DNA from: Isoetes taiwanensis | Taxonomy: Eukaryota > Streptophyta > Lycopodiopsida > Isoetales > Isoetaceae | NCBI GenBank assembly: GCA_021234155.1 | Contig: JAJEKV010000010.1 | Coordinates: 24,259,335 to 24,323,334, forward strand | Reading direction: 5' to 3' | Length of the DNA: 64,000 nucleotides | In this document: positions 1 through 9,435 of the stretch, piece after piece | Position numbering within the stretch: the stretch's first letter is position 1 | How the letters are laid out: each line of letters starts with the position of its first letter | Position numbers and translations under genes: made by a program | Notes under the pieces: generated by a model | What the model saw: the letters and a program-made list of their open reading frames with translations, nothing else | Database searches by the model: none | What the model was told of the DNA's origin: nothing

Positions 1-240
1 TCCTCTTCCTCTTTTTCCCATGTCATTTTCCCTTCCCTTTTCCCCTTTCCCCGTTCCCCTTTTCCTCGTGCCTTTTTATCCTTCATTTTCCCCTTTTGTC
101 CTCCCTTTTCCTTTTCCTCTTCCTCTTAAGAGATCAAAGCGTGACTAATCACAGTGGTGGGAATGCAATCGGATGATCTCAACCATCCAAATTAGGGTTT
201 CATTCATGACATACTTACGCTATAACATTATAATATAAGA
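1..240 (-). mobile_element. Helitron A, 5' terminal part, runs off the left edge
   Basis: Read on the minus strand, this element starts at 240 with TCTTATATTATAA. The base before the TC is A, as expected for Helitron insertion between A and T. It then carries the same subterminal block as the other Helitrons here: AAACCCTAATTTGG, GATTGCATTC, a GTGATT box and the palindrome CTCTTAAGAG at 123-132. From about 122 down to 1 the minus strand is nearly pure purine, like the bodies of the Helitrons at 20.8 and 22.7 kb. No RepHel coding sequence is visible. The 3' end lies outside the window. Confidence 0.75.
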
Positions 241-768
241 TGAAGATGTCATTTGTAGATCAGAGAGGAACTCAAATAATAGTTGATGCTAAAATGATAC
301 CTAGCTAAACAAGTAGGAAACGCAGTAGACATTTTCAATCCTGCAGGCAAAGCTTGAAGCTCCGGGGTTTCCAAAGTTGCCCCCAAAACTTTTAACATAA
401 TTCTTGGAGTTTCGTTTCTTGATTAACGCACTTGTATAACTCTTGTGCCAAAGGCACAACTTACAACTTGTAACTATAGTGCATGGAGGATAGATCCCAG
501 CAAGAAAAATAAACGATAGAATTTACATCTTCAATGACTCACCATAAATTTTTTCAAAGCAGAGCACTTCTTGGCGGTGGGGAAAGCAGACCACTATGAT
601 ATGTTTGCATGAGTGCATTGTAATTTTACATATCAACAGGAAGGCTCATTGCACTTGAATTTGAAACAACTCTAAGTGCATTATTGCTTTCAAACTTTGA
701 TATTCCTTTTTTTTTTTTTCTAAATTATGCCCGACGAAAAGCCCAGCAACGCTGGGCACTTTTTCTAG
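241..768 (+). mobile_element. Helitron B, 3' terminal part, 5' end outside window
   Basis: The stretch ends with the family hairpin GCCCAGCAACGCTGGGC (741-757) followed by ACTTTTTCTAG ending at 768, and the next base is T. This is the canonical Helitron 3' end (hairpin, CTRR, insertion before T). Its matching plus-strand 5' end is not in the window. Helitron A therefore most simply sits nested inside this one, and 241-768 is the right-hand remainder. The interior shows no recognised gene. A short minus-strand open stretch near 540-600 is followed by a GTGAGT that could be a captured splice donor, but I cannot identify it. Confidence 0.7.
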
Positions 769-813
769 TATTATAATAAAAGATAATAAAAGATAGCCTC
801 AGAAAACGTCTTA

Positions 814-885
814 GGGTATTTGGTCTAGTGGTATGATTCTTGCTTAGGGTGCAAGAGGTCTCGAGTTCAATTCTCGCAATACCCC
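814..885 (+). tRNA. tRNA-Pro (AGG)
   Basis: This is a 72-nt cloverleaf without intron. The acceptor GGGTATT pairs with AATACCC, followed by discriminator C. The D-arm is GGTCTAGTGGTATG. The anticodon stem CTTGC/GCAAG closes loop TTAGGGT, giving anticodon AGG. The T-arm is TCGAG-TTCAATT-CTCGC, with one mismatch at its outer pair, so function is slightly less certain than for the TGG copies. It closely matches the well-known plant tRNA-Pro sequence. It is the first of five copies in a tandem block. Confidence 0.88.
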
Positions 886-1006
886 ATGAACTATGGTGTT
901 TCATTTATTTGATATAAGCATTTAACATCTCACTCATGTCAGAAGGTCAAAGGGATGCAAAGCCGATACAACTTTATTTCTCGTAATAGACTCATAATAT
1001 ATGTTA

Positions 1007-1078
1007 GGGTATTTGGTCTAGTGGTATGATTCTTGCTTAGGGTGCAAGAGGTCCCGAGTTCAATTCTCGGAATACTAC
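1007..1078 (+). tRNA. tRNA-Pro (AGG), acceptor stem damaged
   Basis: The sequence is the same as the copy at 814 through the anticodon arm (AGG), with a fully paired T-stem CCGAG/CTCGG. The 3' acceptor strand reads AATACTA instead of AATACCC, so the first pair is lost and the second is a wobble. It is therefore possibly a pseudogene. It lies exactly 193 bp after the first copy with the same flanking sequence. Confidence 0.75.
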
Positions 1079-1199
1079 ATAAACTGTGGTGTTTCATTTA
1101 TTTGATATAAGCATTTAACATCTCGCTCACATCAGAATGTCAAAGGGATGCAAAGCCAATTCAACTTTATTTCTCGTAATAGACTCATAATATATGTTA

Positions 1200-1271
1200 G
1201 GGTATTTGGTCTAGTGGTATGATTCTTGCTTTGGGTGCAAGAGGTCCCGAGTTCAATTCTCGGAATACCCC
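1200..1271 (+). tRNA. tRNA-Pro (TGG)
   Basis: This is a 72-nt cloverleaf with perfect acceptor pairing (GGGTATT/AATACCC) and discriminator C. The anticodon loop TTTGGGT gives anticodon TGG, and the T-stem CCGAG/CTCGG is intact. It is 193 bp after the preceding copy. It differs from its neighbours essentially by the A-to-T change in the anticodon, so the two isoacceptor types are interleaved in one array. It is the best-formed copy. Confidence 0.93.
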
Positions 1272-1675
1272 ATTATGCTTTCTGTGAGGATATCACTTCG
1301 TGCAACATTCAATGACATGATTGAATTAAACACTCTAGGTTGCCTAATGTTACGACGGATGTATTCTAAAAATACACCTTCCTTCCTAATTCCGTGACTC
1401 TAGGAATACGCCAAAGAGATGTATTCTAGTTATATTCATGGAGTGCTCATTCAAAAATCCCAAGATCAAGTTGTCACTATATCTCAATCTTTATGAATAT
1501 TTAAAAAGAAAATAATGTAAAAGCAATTGAATATTCATAGAAGACAAATTGCTCACGTAAAATAGTTTAATTATCAGCCTAATTGTGAGCTTAAGTAAAA
1601 ATGTGTACAAGTAAATTGTGGGCAATTTTCACCAACAAGTGCCAACCTGAGATTGTAGATTCATAGTATGTTTTA

Positions 1676-1747
1676 GGGTATTTGGTCTAGTGGTATGATT
1701 CTTGCTTTGGGTGCAAGAGGTCCTGAGTTCAATTCTCGGAATACCCC
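1676..1747 (+). tRNA. tRNA-Pro (TGG)
   Basis: The acceptor and anticodon stems are complete, with anticodon TGG. The T-stem is CTGAG/CTCGG, in which one Watson-Crick pair becomes T-G wobble. It is separated from the previous copy by a 404-bp unrelated AT-rich stretch (1272-1675). Confidence 0.91.
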
Positions 1748-1874
1748 ATGAACTATGAACTATGTCCTTTCTCTTGTTTGATATAAGCATTTAATATCCA
1801 CTAATGTCAGGATTTTAAAGGGATGCAAAGCCAATAAAAATTTATATTTCATAATAGCCTCAAAAAACGTCTTA

Positions 1875-1946
1875 GGGTATTTGGTCTAGTGGTATGATTC
1901 TTGCTTAGGGTGCAAGAGGTCTCAAGTTCAATTCTCGCAATACCCC
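1875..1946 (+). tRNA. tRNA-Pro (AGG), T-arm degraded
   Basis: The acceptor stem is intact and the anticodon is AGG, but the T-stem TCAAG/CTCGC has two mismatches, so this may be a decaying copy. The 120 bp after it (1947-2065) is nearly identical to the sequence after the first copy, which shows it arose by segmental duplication of that unit. Confidence 0.8.
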
Positions 1947-2090
1947 ATGAACTATGGTGTTTCATTTATTTGATATAAGCATTTAACATCTCACTCATGT
2001 CAGAAGGTCAAAGGGATGCAAAGCCGATACAACTTTATTTCTCGTAATAGACTCATAATATATGTTAAACCATCATTCAATTAAATTGGG

Positions 2091-2126
2091 ATTCCTAGGA
2101 TGGGTCCTAAGACACAACAAGTGGCC
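2091..2126 (-). repeat. Split direct repeat B2 (right element end)
   Basis: This is a 36-bp stretch starting ATTCCTAGGATGGGTCC and ending CAAGTGGCC, identical base for base to 2790-2825. Its ATT edge is taken as the recombination core, with host DNA to the left. Confidence 0.8.
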
Positions 2127-2630
2127 AGTGAAGTGGTGTTCTCATTGAGCTTTGTAAAATCGTACAGTACACAATTGGTTCCCCCACTGGGGTAGAACTA
2201 TGAAAAAGAACTTGAAAACTTCGAGTGCTCCGAAACTAGACAATCACCGAGAGCACGAAGAGAAAAAATATAAGGGGTGAGATGATAACAAAGGCCGACG
2301 ATCGATGCCCAACGTCCTAGGAACAAGTACCCCCGCGTCTGGCTCGTGAACCGCGAGCCCTGCAAAAAGGAGACCTGGACAATATAAACCGTTAGACGTT
2401 AGAAATGAGAACAGGGCTGGGATCGATGCCGATAAGATAGAAAAAAAACTCGAGGTCAGCAGGCACAATCGAGAGGATATCACCTCGACCAACCGGTACA
2501 AAGAAAGAAAAAGCAAAACGCACAAAAAGACCGGTTGGTAATCGCCGAGGCGACAAAAGCCACGCCGAGAATGAATAAAGAGACCAAATAAACCATCAAG
2601 CCACGCGAAACCGACCGAGAGGGAGGGGGC

Positions 2631-2792
2631 GGAAACCGTGTAAAGGCGACCGTAACTAGGAGACAAGCTCAAAGGAGAACGCCCGATAACCAAAGACAAG
2701 GGAAAATGAGCTATAAAAGGGCAAGGAGTTGAGGTGGGCGTCCCCCATCCAGGAATGGCGGTTCTATTGCTAGCTAATAGAACCCAAGCATT
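2631..2792 (-). repeat. Split direct repeat A2 (internal)
   Basis: About 162 bp, nearly identical to 7458-7618, including GCGACCGTAACTAGGAGAC and GAGCTATAAAA. Close to the ATT edge it carries inverted arms GGTTCTATT/AATAGAACC around GCTAGCT, a likely recombinase binding site. Confidence 0.82.
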
Positions 2793-2825
2793 CCTAGGAT
2801 GGGTCCTAAGACACAACAAGTGGCC
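2790..2825 (-). repeat. Split direct repeat B1 (internal)
   Basis: Identical to B2 over 36 bp and directly abutting A2 at the shared ATT (2790-2792). This internal B1-A2 junction is what a circular intermediate of a PAT-like element would look like. Confidence 0.82.
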
Positions 2826-2844
2826 GATAGAAGAGGAACCTACC

Positions 2845-3842
2845 TCAAAGACCAAGGTGGCGAGATACAATAAGGCGCCCCGAACGCCGGGAAGAATATA
2901 GCCAATGGGAGGAGGCAGAGCGCCAACGCCCATGGGAACGGACAAAGTCCGGAAGGGACGAAGAAGCAAAGAATGGGTGGCGCCTCACGTGCACTGCATG
3001 GTGCCAAACCGAGGCTCCCGCCGATAAGACGAAAGACTCAAACCACCGTGAGCTGGGCAGCCGCATATGACAACCGGGCGGGAGGAAGCCAAGGAAGAGC
3101 GAAGAGCCGACCACCCGGTGGGTCAATGGTGCTTAAAAGCAATGTGCAGACAATAAACGATGCAAGAATATCACCGACAAGAGGGAGAAAAAGTGCGAGC
3201 AATGAGGACTTCCCCGACCGCGCCAGCCTTTGGTCGTGACTTGGACGGCGGATAAACAACCGACATGATCGGAAAAAAAGAAAGATCGCGCTAATCAATT
3301 CAGATGCAAGGCCTCGATCACGGAGGAAACCAGCAAAGATGGTAACAAGACATGCTTTCATAATACTCACGCCAATGGGCCCGCGGACGGGCAAGTATAA
3401 AGAATGATTTGGCTTAACGGAGCCGCAGTAATGGTAGACGACCCGCTGAAGGGCTATGGACACGCTGGGCCCTCGGATTTTAACTAAGGTAGGAAGGTGC
3501 GAGCAAGGAGATCGGAAGTTGACCAAGCCATGAAAAAAGGCGATAGCAGCCAGACGCGATACCTATGGAGTTAGGATCGGTGGGCGAGATAACAACGAGG
3601 AGAAAACGCAAGAACATGTAGGGAGGAGGCGTGTAGTGCCGTGAATCATCGAGCTGCACCAATGACGAAAAAGATAGCCAGCGGAAGAATAGCCGAGCAA
3701 GGTAGACGATGCACGGACCTGAGGACGATACCAATGCCGAGGCAAAAGAAGGGCAAAGAGGGATCGTCGAAGAAAGGTAAGATATCCGAAAACGAGACAA
3801 AAACACAAGAGTCAAAAACCTATAATAAATCACAACAATCAA
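2845..3842 (-). pseudogene. Tyrosine recombinase remnant of the DIRS element
   Basis: The clearest piece is a minus-strand frame at 2845-3126. It contains HVRR (H46 and R49 of that ORF, an HxxR match), then LPDFVRSHGRWRSAS and a tyrosine at residue 77 in SHWLYSS. This resembles the C-terminal catalytic block of DIRS tyrosine recombinases (H-x-x-R, GRW.S and the nucleophile Tyr). Upstream frames (3038-3526 and 3480-3842) probably hold the N-terminal half, with the first catalytic Arg perhaps in AGFLRDRGL, but this is uncertain. At least two frameshifts break the gene. Its position between RNase H and repeat B1 fits the DIRS order. Confidence 0.55.
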
Positions 3843-4140
3843 ACGATGCCAACCAACCTTTAACTATCAAACATAACCTAGAACTAAAGAACAAACCGAC
3901 TAGAAAACAAGAAAGATCTATTCAATGGAAAAAAATTACAACGTAAGGCAAATAAAGCGCATGCCGATTGAGAGCCCGCGATGGGAGAAGAGAGTGAAGG
4001 GAGTAAGGCATGTGTGAATTCATGAAAGAAAACTGCATCGCGGGAACAAAGGGCTGCCAAGAAGCTGAGTCGACAAAGAAGCAACGGCCACCAAGGTGCA
4101 GAGAAGGCCACGCAAACACAACTAGTGTAAGTCGCGGCTC

Positions 4141-5738
4141 TCAGAAAGACGGGCGTGATGCAACACTTCGGGAATCAAGGCAAAGGGAGGAAAGCAAGAG
4201 GTTATTGAACAAATGCCAATCATAAGATAGTGCATCAAAGCGGAATTTATGGAGGGTAAAAATCCTTAGTATTGAAGACCGGCAAAGCAAGGCATTAGAA
4301 GGGCTAGCAAAACGATCCACATGATGAGGGGCCCCAGCGCCTCCCAAGAGATGAAAACAGAAGGGGATAAGGAAAAACTCATCAAAGGCCCGGATCTTTG
4401 AAAGATAATCAGCCCACTTCGTTCTCCAATCGTGGAACCCACACCGCTCCACCCGAATATGATACCGATAGCAAAAAATTAGCACTTCTAGAAGCAAAAA
4501 TGAAGTGTCGGGAGAACGTGAACCGCCACTCAGAATGAAAAAAAACACATTCTCGTTATCCCCGCTGAAGCTATGACACGGGATGCAGCCAAAGAAGGGA
4601 GCACACTCCTCGCAAGATCTGAAAAAGAGCAAAGAGTTCGCGCCAAGTAGAAGATTGCAGGCGATCATCTCGCCGAGAAAACACCGAGAAGGAGAGAAGC
4701 CGAGAACCGACGTGAAAGCCAGCCGCCCCCATCCCTCATCACTAGCATCAAAACCCAAGGTAGACTTGAGCACGGGGGGGGCCACCGCGGGGCTCTATCA
4801 AAGTGACGTATAACAGTCTCCCAAAGCTGGATTTCCTGTGACGCAAGAGGGGACAGCAGGAGAGGGGTATCCCAAAGGTCAGCATCACGTAAATCGGAAT
4901 GGAGGCCCCAAGTCAAGGCAGCACACAAATGGCCCAGGACTAGACGCAGAGACTGGATAAAACCAAGAAACCGAGCAATATGGCGAGGAGTGGGTAGAAC
5001 AAAGAGACAAGACCCGCTCCTTTTTAGCCTGGGAAATGCGAAAGAAACCCTCCTGTGCATCCACTATGAAGCCTAAAAAAGGTGGCGGTGTGAGAGACTT
5101 TTAAACCGACACTTTTTCCATGCTAAGAGAAAACCGCCCGTTGTAAGTCGGCAATGACGCTGAACTGAGAGACTCGGGGGAGGGACCGCATAGAAACAAA
5201 ATATCATCGACATAGGGCAAGCAACGAATACCCTGACCTCGCCAAAACCGAACTAACTGTCTAACTAATTTGGTAAAGACAAAGGGAGCGGAAGCAAGAC
5301 CAAAGGGGAGGACATTAAAGACGTAAAAACGACCTTCAAGCTCAAAACCCAAAAAAGTGCGGTGAGGAGGCCAAATAGCGACATGGTGATACCCAGACTT
5401 AAGGTCAACCGCAAAGAGAAAATCATTAGGCAGACATAAATGTGAAAGCAGCTCAAGGGACTCATACCGAAGGGAGGAATTGTTAAGAAAGAGTTCAAAC
5501 ATCGTAAGTCAAGGATAAGGCGAAACTTGTTTATGCCTTTGGGGACAACACCCAAGGGGGAGCAAAAGAAAGGGCAGGAGAGGACAAGGGACGCGGCACC
5601 CGTATGCAAGAGATAAAAAACGGCCGAGCGTGCAAAGTCTAGGTGGGCAGACAAAGAAGAGTGATTTGGGGCGGAAAAAGCAACAGATGGACGAGAAGAT
5701 GACCAAGGGAGGCGATAACCAAACTGGATCCAATGCAA
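4141..5738 (-). pseudogene. Reverse transcriptase-RNase H remnant of the DIRS element
   Basis: In two minus-strand frames, RT starts with SPLGVVPKGINKFRLILDLR (5738-5490 frame). After a frameshift it continues as FAVDLKSGYHHVAIWPPHRT, LPFGLASAPFVFTKL and the catalytic YVDDILF (5502-5101 frame). FLGFIVDAQEGFFRISQAK follows in the next frame. RNase H pieces follow: LGFDASDEGWG with its first Asp, and a late RTKWADYLSKIRAFDEF that matches the terminal (N)ADxLSR region. The FLGF.L.G..Y.F..LPFGL.SAP wording is typical of DIRS-type RT rather than Ty3. At least three frameshifts or stops are needed, so it is a pseudogene. Confidence 0.78.
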
Positions 5739-6591
5739 AACCTGTTGCGAGGAACAGATAGATCGCCGTGAAAAGGAAAAGCGGTCTCGAGGCGATTTAG
5801 AACCACAGAAGCAGAAGCCAAATCATCAGCAGGGGAGGGGTCGATGCCAAGATGAGGGATGATGGAGGTGATCGGAGCACATTCTGAAAAAAATGGGTAT
5901 AAACCGTAAGTCATGTTGCCAAAAGAAAAACAAACCAAGTTAGTCGAGTGGATAACCATGGATAAAACAACACCTCTAAAGCTAACACCAAACACAATGA
6001 TCACAACACCGCATAAACCCATAGAAACCCGGAAAACATCCAACTATAATACCGAAAGTAAGACAATTAACATCCTACCGTTTTTAGCAAAACCTAAAAT
6101 ATCTAATTTGAAAGTGAAAATTCAACCTATCCAAGAAAAATTAGACAAGAAAAACACAACCACACCCGACCAATAGAACCAAAACTTAATTCAAAGAAAT
6201 CTATAAGAAAAACAATAGTCTTGAAAAGGGGACCAAATTTGTATTAATATTGAGAAACTATGACAACAGAAGAAATATGCACATGTGGAGAACTAAGAAT
6301 CAAGGGCCGGACGAGGAAAAAACGGAGTCGGGCCGGTACCAAAGGACCTGTGGGTGGAACCAAAGGCGGAGGGGAGCAACAGGAGAGCCCGTGGTTAGCT
6401 TAGAATGGCACGCTTAATGCGATGGCCCAAAGGCCCACAAAAAGTGCAAAATGGGCGGGGATCCCCGACCGAGACGAGAAAGGGGATTGAGGTGTGGCGA
6501 GAAGGTGGAGCCGAGAGGGCAGGTGCGCCGGATCTAGAAACAGGAGGGCCGATCACGATGCATCCGCCGAGCTAGTTTTAATTTTTTAGAA

Positions 6592-7371
6592 TCATCGCCA
6601 GCCGTATGTGGCCCGATGGTCATCAAAATCCAAGGCGACGCCATAGCCCTCGCGATCGCAATAATCAAGAACTTCATCCTCCGCAAAGTGACGGCCTTTA
6701 CCTTCTTCAACAACTGGAGGACAGCGCCGGGCACTTTCGAGGAGACAGGGGCAATCAATCGGGCATGAAGCTCCGGAATCACGGACTCGATTGGTACAAA
6801 GAAACTCGATCGGGTGGCGCCGATGACTCTCTCTTAAAGCCGGGAACCGATCGCGGAAGAGCCGCTCTCGAACTTCTTGGCGCAACACTTCGATCTGCTC
6901 ATGAACATTAGTGTTAGAAGTGAGTGTCGACTGAAGACTCTGGATCTGTGCCATCTGTAACTGAAGGGTTTGCAAAAGCTGAGGCACCATATCTACAAAC
7001 TGAGAGGAGGGAACCGCAGAACAAGCAGTCGGCAAAGAGTGGCTCAAACCCACAGCGGGACCCGCAGAAGCAAAGGAAAAAACAGGAGGCGGCACAGAAG
7101 CAAATGACACAGAAGAGATAGCCCGAGAAGGACCAGCTGAGCCAGAGTGAGAAGCGACGCCCGTGCATCTGATAGTGGAAAAAACGGGACTGATAGGCTC
7201 AAGAGAAGCCGCGGGGGTATGCACAGCAGACACCTCAGAGGCAATAGAAACTCCAGTGGTGCGGGCACGTCGCATAGGTGGGGTGGACGGGGCAGTGCTT
7301 GCCGCGACCCGCTTAGCCCTCCGAGCACGCAAAGAAACCTGAGAGGTACTAGGAATGTCCTGATCTGCCAT
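6592..7371 (-). CDS. Gag-like ORF of the DIRS element
   Basis: A 259-aa open frame beginning MADQDIPSTSQVSLRARRAK, placed just inside repeat A1 as the first ORF. The N-terminal half is Ser/Ala/Pro rich and basic at the start. Residues about 125-175 (QLLQTLQLQMAQIQSLQ through EQIEVLRQEVRERLF) form a probable coiled coil. There is no zinc knuckle, which fits DIRS gag proteins. The frame is intact, but the C-terminus may come from a frame shift because it reads through without a recognisable domain. The span 5739-6591 between it and RT is AT-rich, with only short open frames. Confidence 0.5.
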   Translation of the reverse strand: MADQDIPSTSQVSLRARRAKRVAASTAPSTPPMRRARTTGVSIASEVSAVHTPAASLEPISPVFSTIRCTGVASHSGSAGPSRAISSVSFASVPPPVFSFASAGPAVGLSHSLPTACSAVPSSQFVDMVPQLLQTLQLQMAQIQSLQSTLTSNTNVHEQIEVLRQEVRERLFRDRFPALRESHRRHPIEFLCTNRVRDSGASCPIDCPCLLESARRCPPVVEEGKGRHFAEDEVLDYCDREGYGVALDFDDHRATYGWR

Positions 7372-7457
7372 CTCGTGAAATGTCTTGAAAAAACTTTCTT
7401 GAGTAGGGACGTAGACGGTAGGCGCACAGTTGAGCGCTTCAGGCTTTTCTGAAGGTA

Positions 7458-7618
7458 GGAAACCAGGTAAAGGCGACCGTAACTAGGAGACAAGCTCAAG
7501 GAGTACGCCGATAACCAAAGACAAGGAAAAATGAGCTATAAAAAGGGCAAGGAGCTGAGGTGGCGTCCCCATCCAAGGAATGGCGGTTCTATTGCTAGCG
7601 CAATAGAACCGAAGCATT
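7458..7618 (-). repeat. Split direct repeat A1 (left element end)
   Basis: A direct repeat of A2 with small indels. Next to the ATT edge (7616-7618) it has a perfect 11-bp inverted pair GGTTCTATTGC / GCAATAGAACC with loop TAGC (7585-7610). A TATA-like GCTATAAAAAGG motif at about 7534 lies inside the repeat, on the plus strand. Unrelated DNA starts at 7619. Confidence 0.82.
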
Positions 7619-7792
7619 ATGTCTTAATTTTGGGACAAATTTCATATCGCATGTTTTTAGTAGCATATTCAAATTCACACATTTCACCTCAAAATTATGA
7701 AAACGTAATATCATGTTATTTACAAAATAGTCAATATTTCACAATATAGCACCATATCATAAAAACGTGATAACAAAAATTCACATAGTTAT

Positions 7793-9435
7793 TCAACTTT
7801 CTTCAAGCACCCCCAATGATATCATAGCCTTCTTCCTGACATCCTGAGGTATTGTAATTCTCGCATTTCTAGCTGGAATAGTGTTTGGAGTCAATGAGTA
7901 CAAAACACTTTCATAGTCTAGCCAAAGATCAGGATCACTTGGATTTCTCCTCCATCTCTTTGTCCAACAATCTGAGTACCTTTCTTTATCCGAAGGAGGA
8001 GGAGCATATTGCTTGCGAGCGCTACTTACAGTGTCATCAACATCCCCAGCACCTGCTAAGGTCTTTCATCTAGTTTTAGGCAACCACCCTTCTTTCAATT
8101 CATCTGAGGATGTGTCTATCTCCCCCAACAGGTTAATCACCTTCTTCCAGTAAGCCACCAAGGCACGGTTGGTGTCATCTGGATTGGTTTGCCAATGCTT
8201 TATATAGTCCTGGATTCCTTCCTTAGTCAATCCCAATTGCTTCACTTCTTCAGTAGGTTTTAGAGCTTTTGGTTGACCTGGAGGTATCATAGGCTTGCCA
8301 TTCTCATCTCTACGCCATATTTCCTCCCCTCCTCTCCACTCATCCTCTGAAGGTCTCATCTTCCATTGGAAGATTGGAATCCCATCTCTCACCCAAAAAG
8401 TGAACTGCAGAGGCCTGGAATGACCTTCAAGGTCCAATGTATAACCATCTACAAAGCTCTTCCAATCGGGCACTTCTTCTATAAGAGAAGCTATAGGGTT
8501 TGGAGTAGTGCATTCATGCAAGATTTCCATTAGCCTAGGAAAGTTGGTCACTGTCTGCTGCTTCAGTATACAACTATATTTGCCAAATAATGCATCCACA
8601 TCCTCATGGGTATGCCCAGGCATAAGAAACCCTAAATTAACTCTTTCAAATATCCCCACAGCTGTTAAGTAAGATAGGAAAGAAAACATTCACCTGTTCT
8701 TATTTTGGCCAGCACAATTATCAAGTTGCAAGAGAAACCTTTTGGGTAGATCTTGAGGTCTAGCACGTGAAGTTGAAGCTCCAACATGTTCATTAGACCC
8801 ATGCTTCCTAAACCTTGCCTTGCTGAACTTTTCAATATTGTTAGGGTTTCCATCTAACAATGCTCTATGTAGTGCCTGGCTAGCTGTAGGGTCCTGGAGG
8901 TGACCATTGTATCTATTTTCATAGTTTCTCAAACACCTCATGATACTCCCAATATGAAAATCTGGACCATCACTCCACAACTCCAAACTAAAATGGCCAT
9001 AGTAGGTTTGAGTCTGCCCATGCAAGATTGCCCCAGTCATTGAGATCTGTAAAGGGTATGATCTTCCACATGACTTTGGTATGTACTTGAATTGTGGAAG
9101 ACAAGTCTTTTGCTGGTCCATCTTGTCATGTATAATACATAAATAGTTATTGGGTTCCAATGCAGATAAAGTCCTCCACATTCAATAACATGATCTACAT
9201 GCTAGTTGGTCAGTCATATGGTCCTTCATATGCTCCCTTATCCTAGCCCTTTGACTAGGTTGCACAGTCTTATCAAGAGTCTCCTTCAACTTAGCACATA
9301 AATTGCACTTTGCAAAGTTGTTTGAAGTTGCTATGGTGACATGATTGAAATGCTTCTTCCATAACCTACTAAAGCTAGGTTGGGATATTGGAAGAATTCC
9401 CAATTCTCGAAGTAGGGAATTCACTTCTTCCAAAA
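7793..9435 (-). pseudogene. DUF7869 transposase-like gene, C-terminal part
   Basis: This is the downstream part of a minus-strand gene split by Helitron C. It contains in order KCNLCAKLKE (about 9307), IIHDKMD (about 9133), LDNCAGQNKNR (about 8728) and GHTHEDVDALFGKYS (about 8617). These are the hallmark blocks of the DUF7869 family, whose D...D...E/D pattern suggests a DDE-type nuclease fold. In-frame TGA codons at about 9182 and 8690 interrupt it, and both could be CGA changed to TGA. After the stop near 8066 a different frame continues with YAPPPSDKERYSDCW and ends in LEES-stop at 7793, so there is a frameshift or short intron. Family function is not established; such genes are numerous in several seed-free plants. 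Confidence 0.75.

Larger units (their letters stand above)
814..2065 (+). repeat. Tandem tRNA-Pro duplication, 193-bp unit
   Basis: The units starting at 814, 1007 and 1200 are spaced exactly 193 bp apart. Each has a tRNA of 72 bp plus a spacer beginning ACTATGGTGTTTCATTTATT and ending CATAATATATGTT. The last two units, at 1676 and 1875, are 199 bp apart. The spacer after 1946 is again the same sequence. The array is a local segmental duplication rather than dispersed tRNA genes. Confidence 0.9.
2091..7618 (-). mobile_element. DIRS-order retrotransposon (PAT/Ngaro-like) with split direct repeats
   Basis: Read on the minus strand the order is repeat A1 (7618-7458), gag-like ORF, RT and RNase H remnants, tyrosine-recombinase remnant, repeat B1 (2825-2790), repeat A2 (2792-2631) and repeat B2 (2126-2091). 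B1 and A2 overlap in the trinucleotide ATT (plus strand), and the same ATT marks the outer edge of A1 (7616-7618) and of B2 (2091-2093). That A1 ... B1A2 ... B2 plan is the hallmark of PAT-like DIRS elements, which integrate with a tyrosine recombinase and make no target duplication. The genes are broken by frameshifts, so the copy is not autonomous. The roughly 500-bp gap between A2 and B2 holds no recognised gene. Confidence 0.82.

Noticed and set aside
814-2065. CRISPR-like regular repeats
   Set aside because: The repeats are tRNA genes with their duplicated spacers in a plant-type genome, not short repeats with unique spacers.
2244-2969. 241-aa minus-strand ORF over repeats A2 and B1
   Set aside because: It crosses non-coding terminal repeats and has no domain; the real recombinase signal is in another frame (2845-3126).
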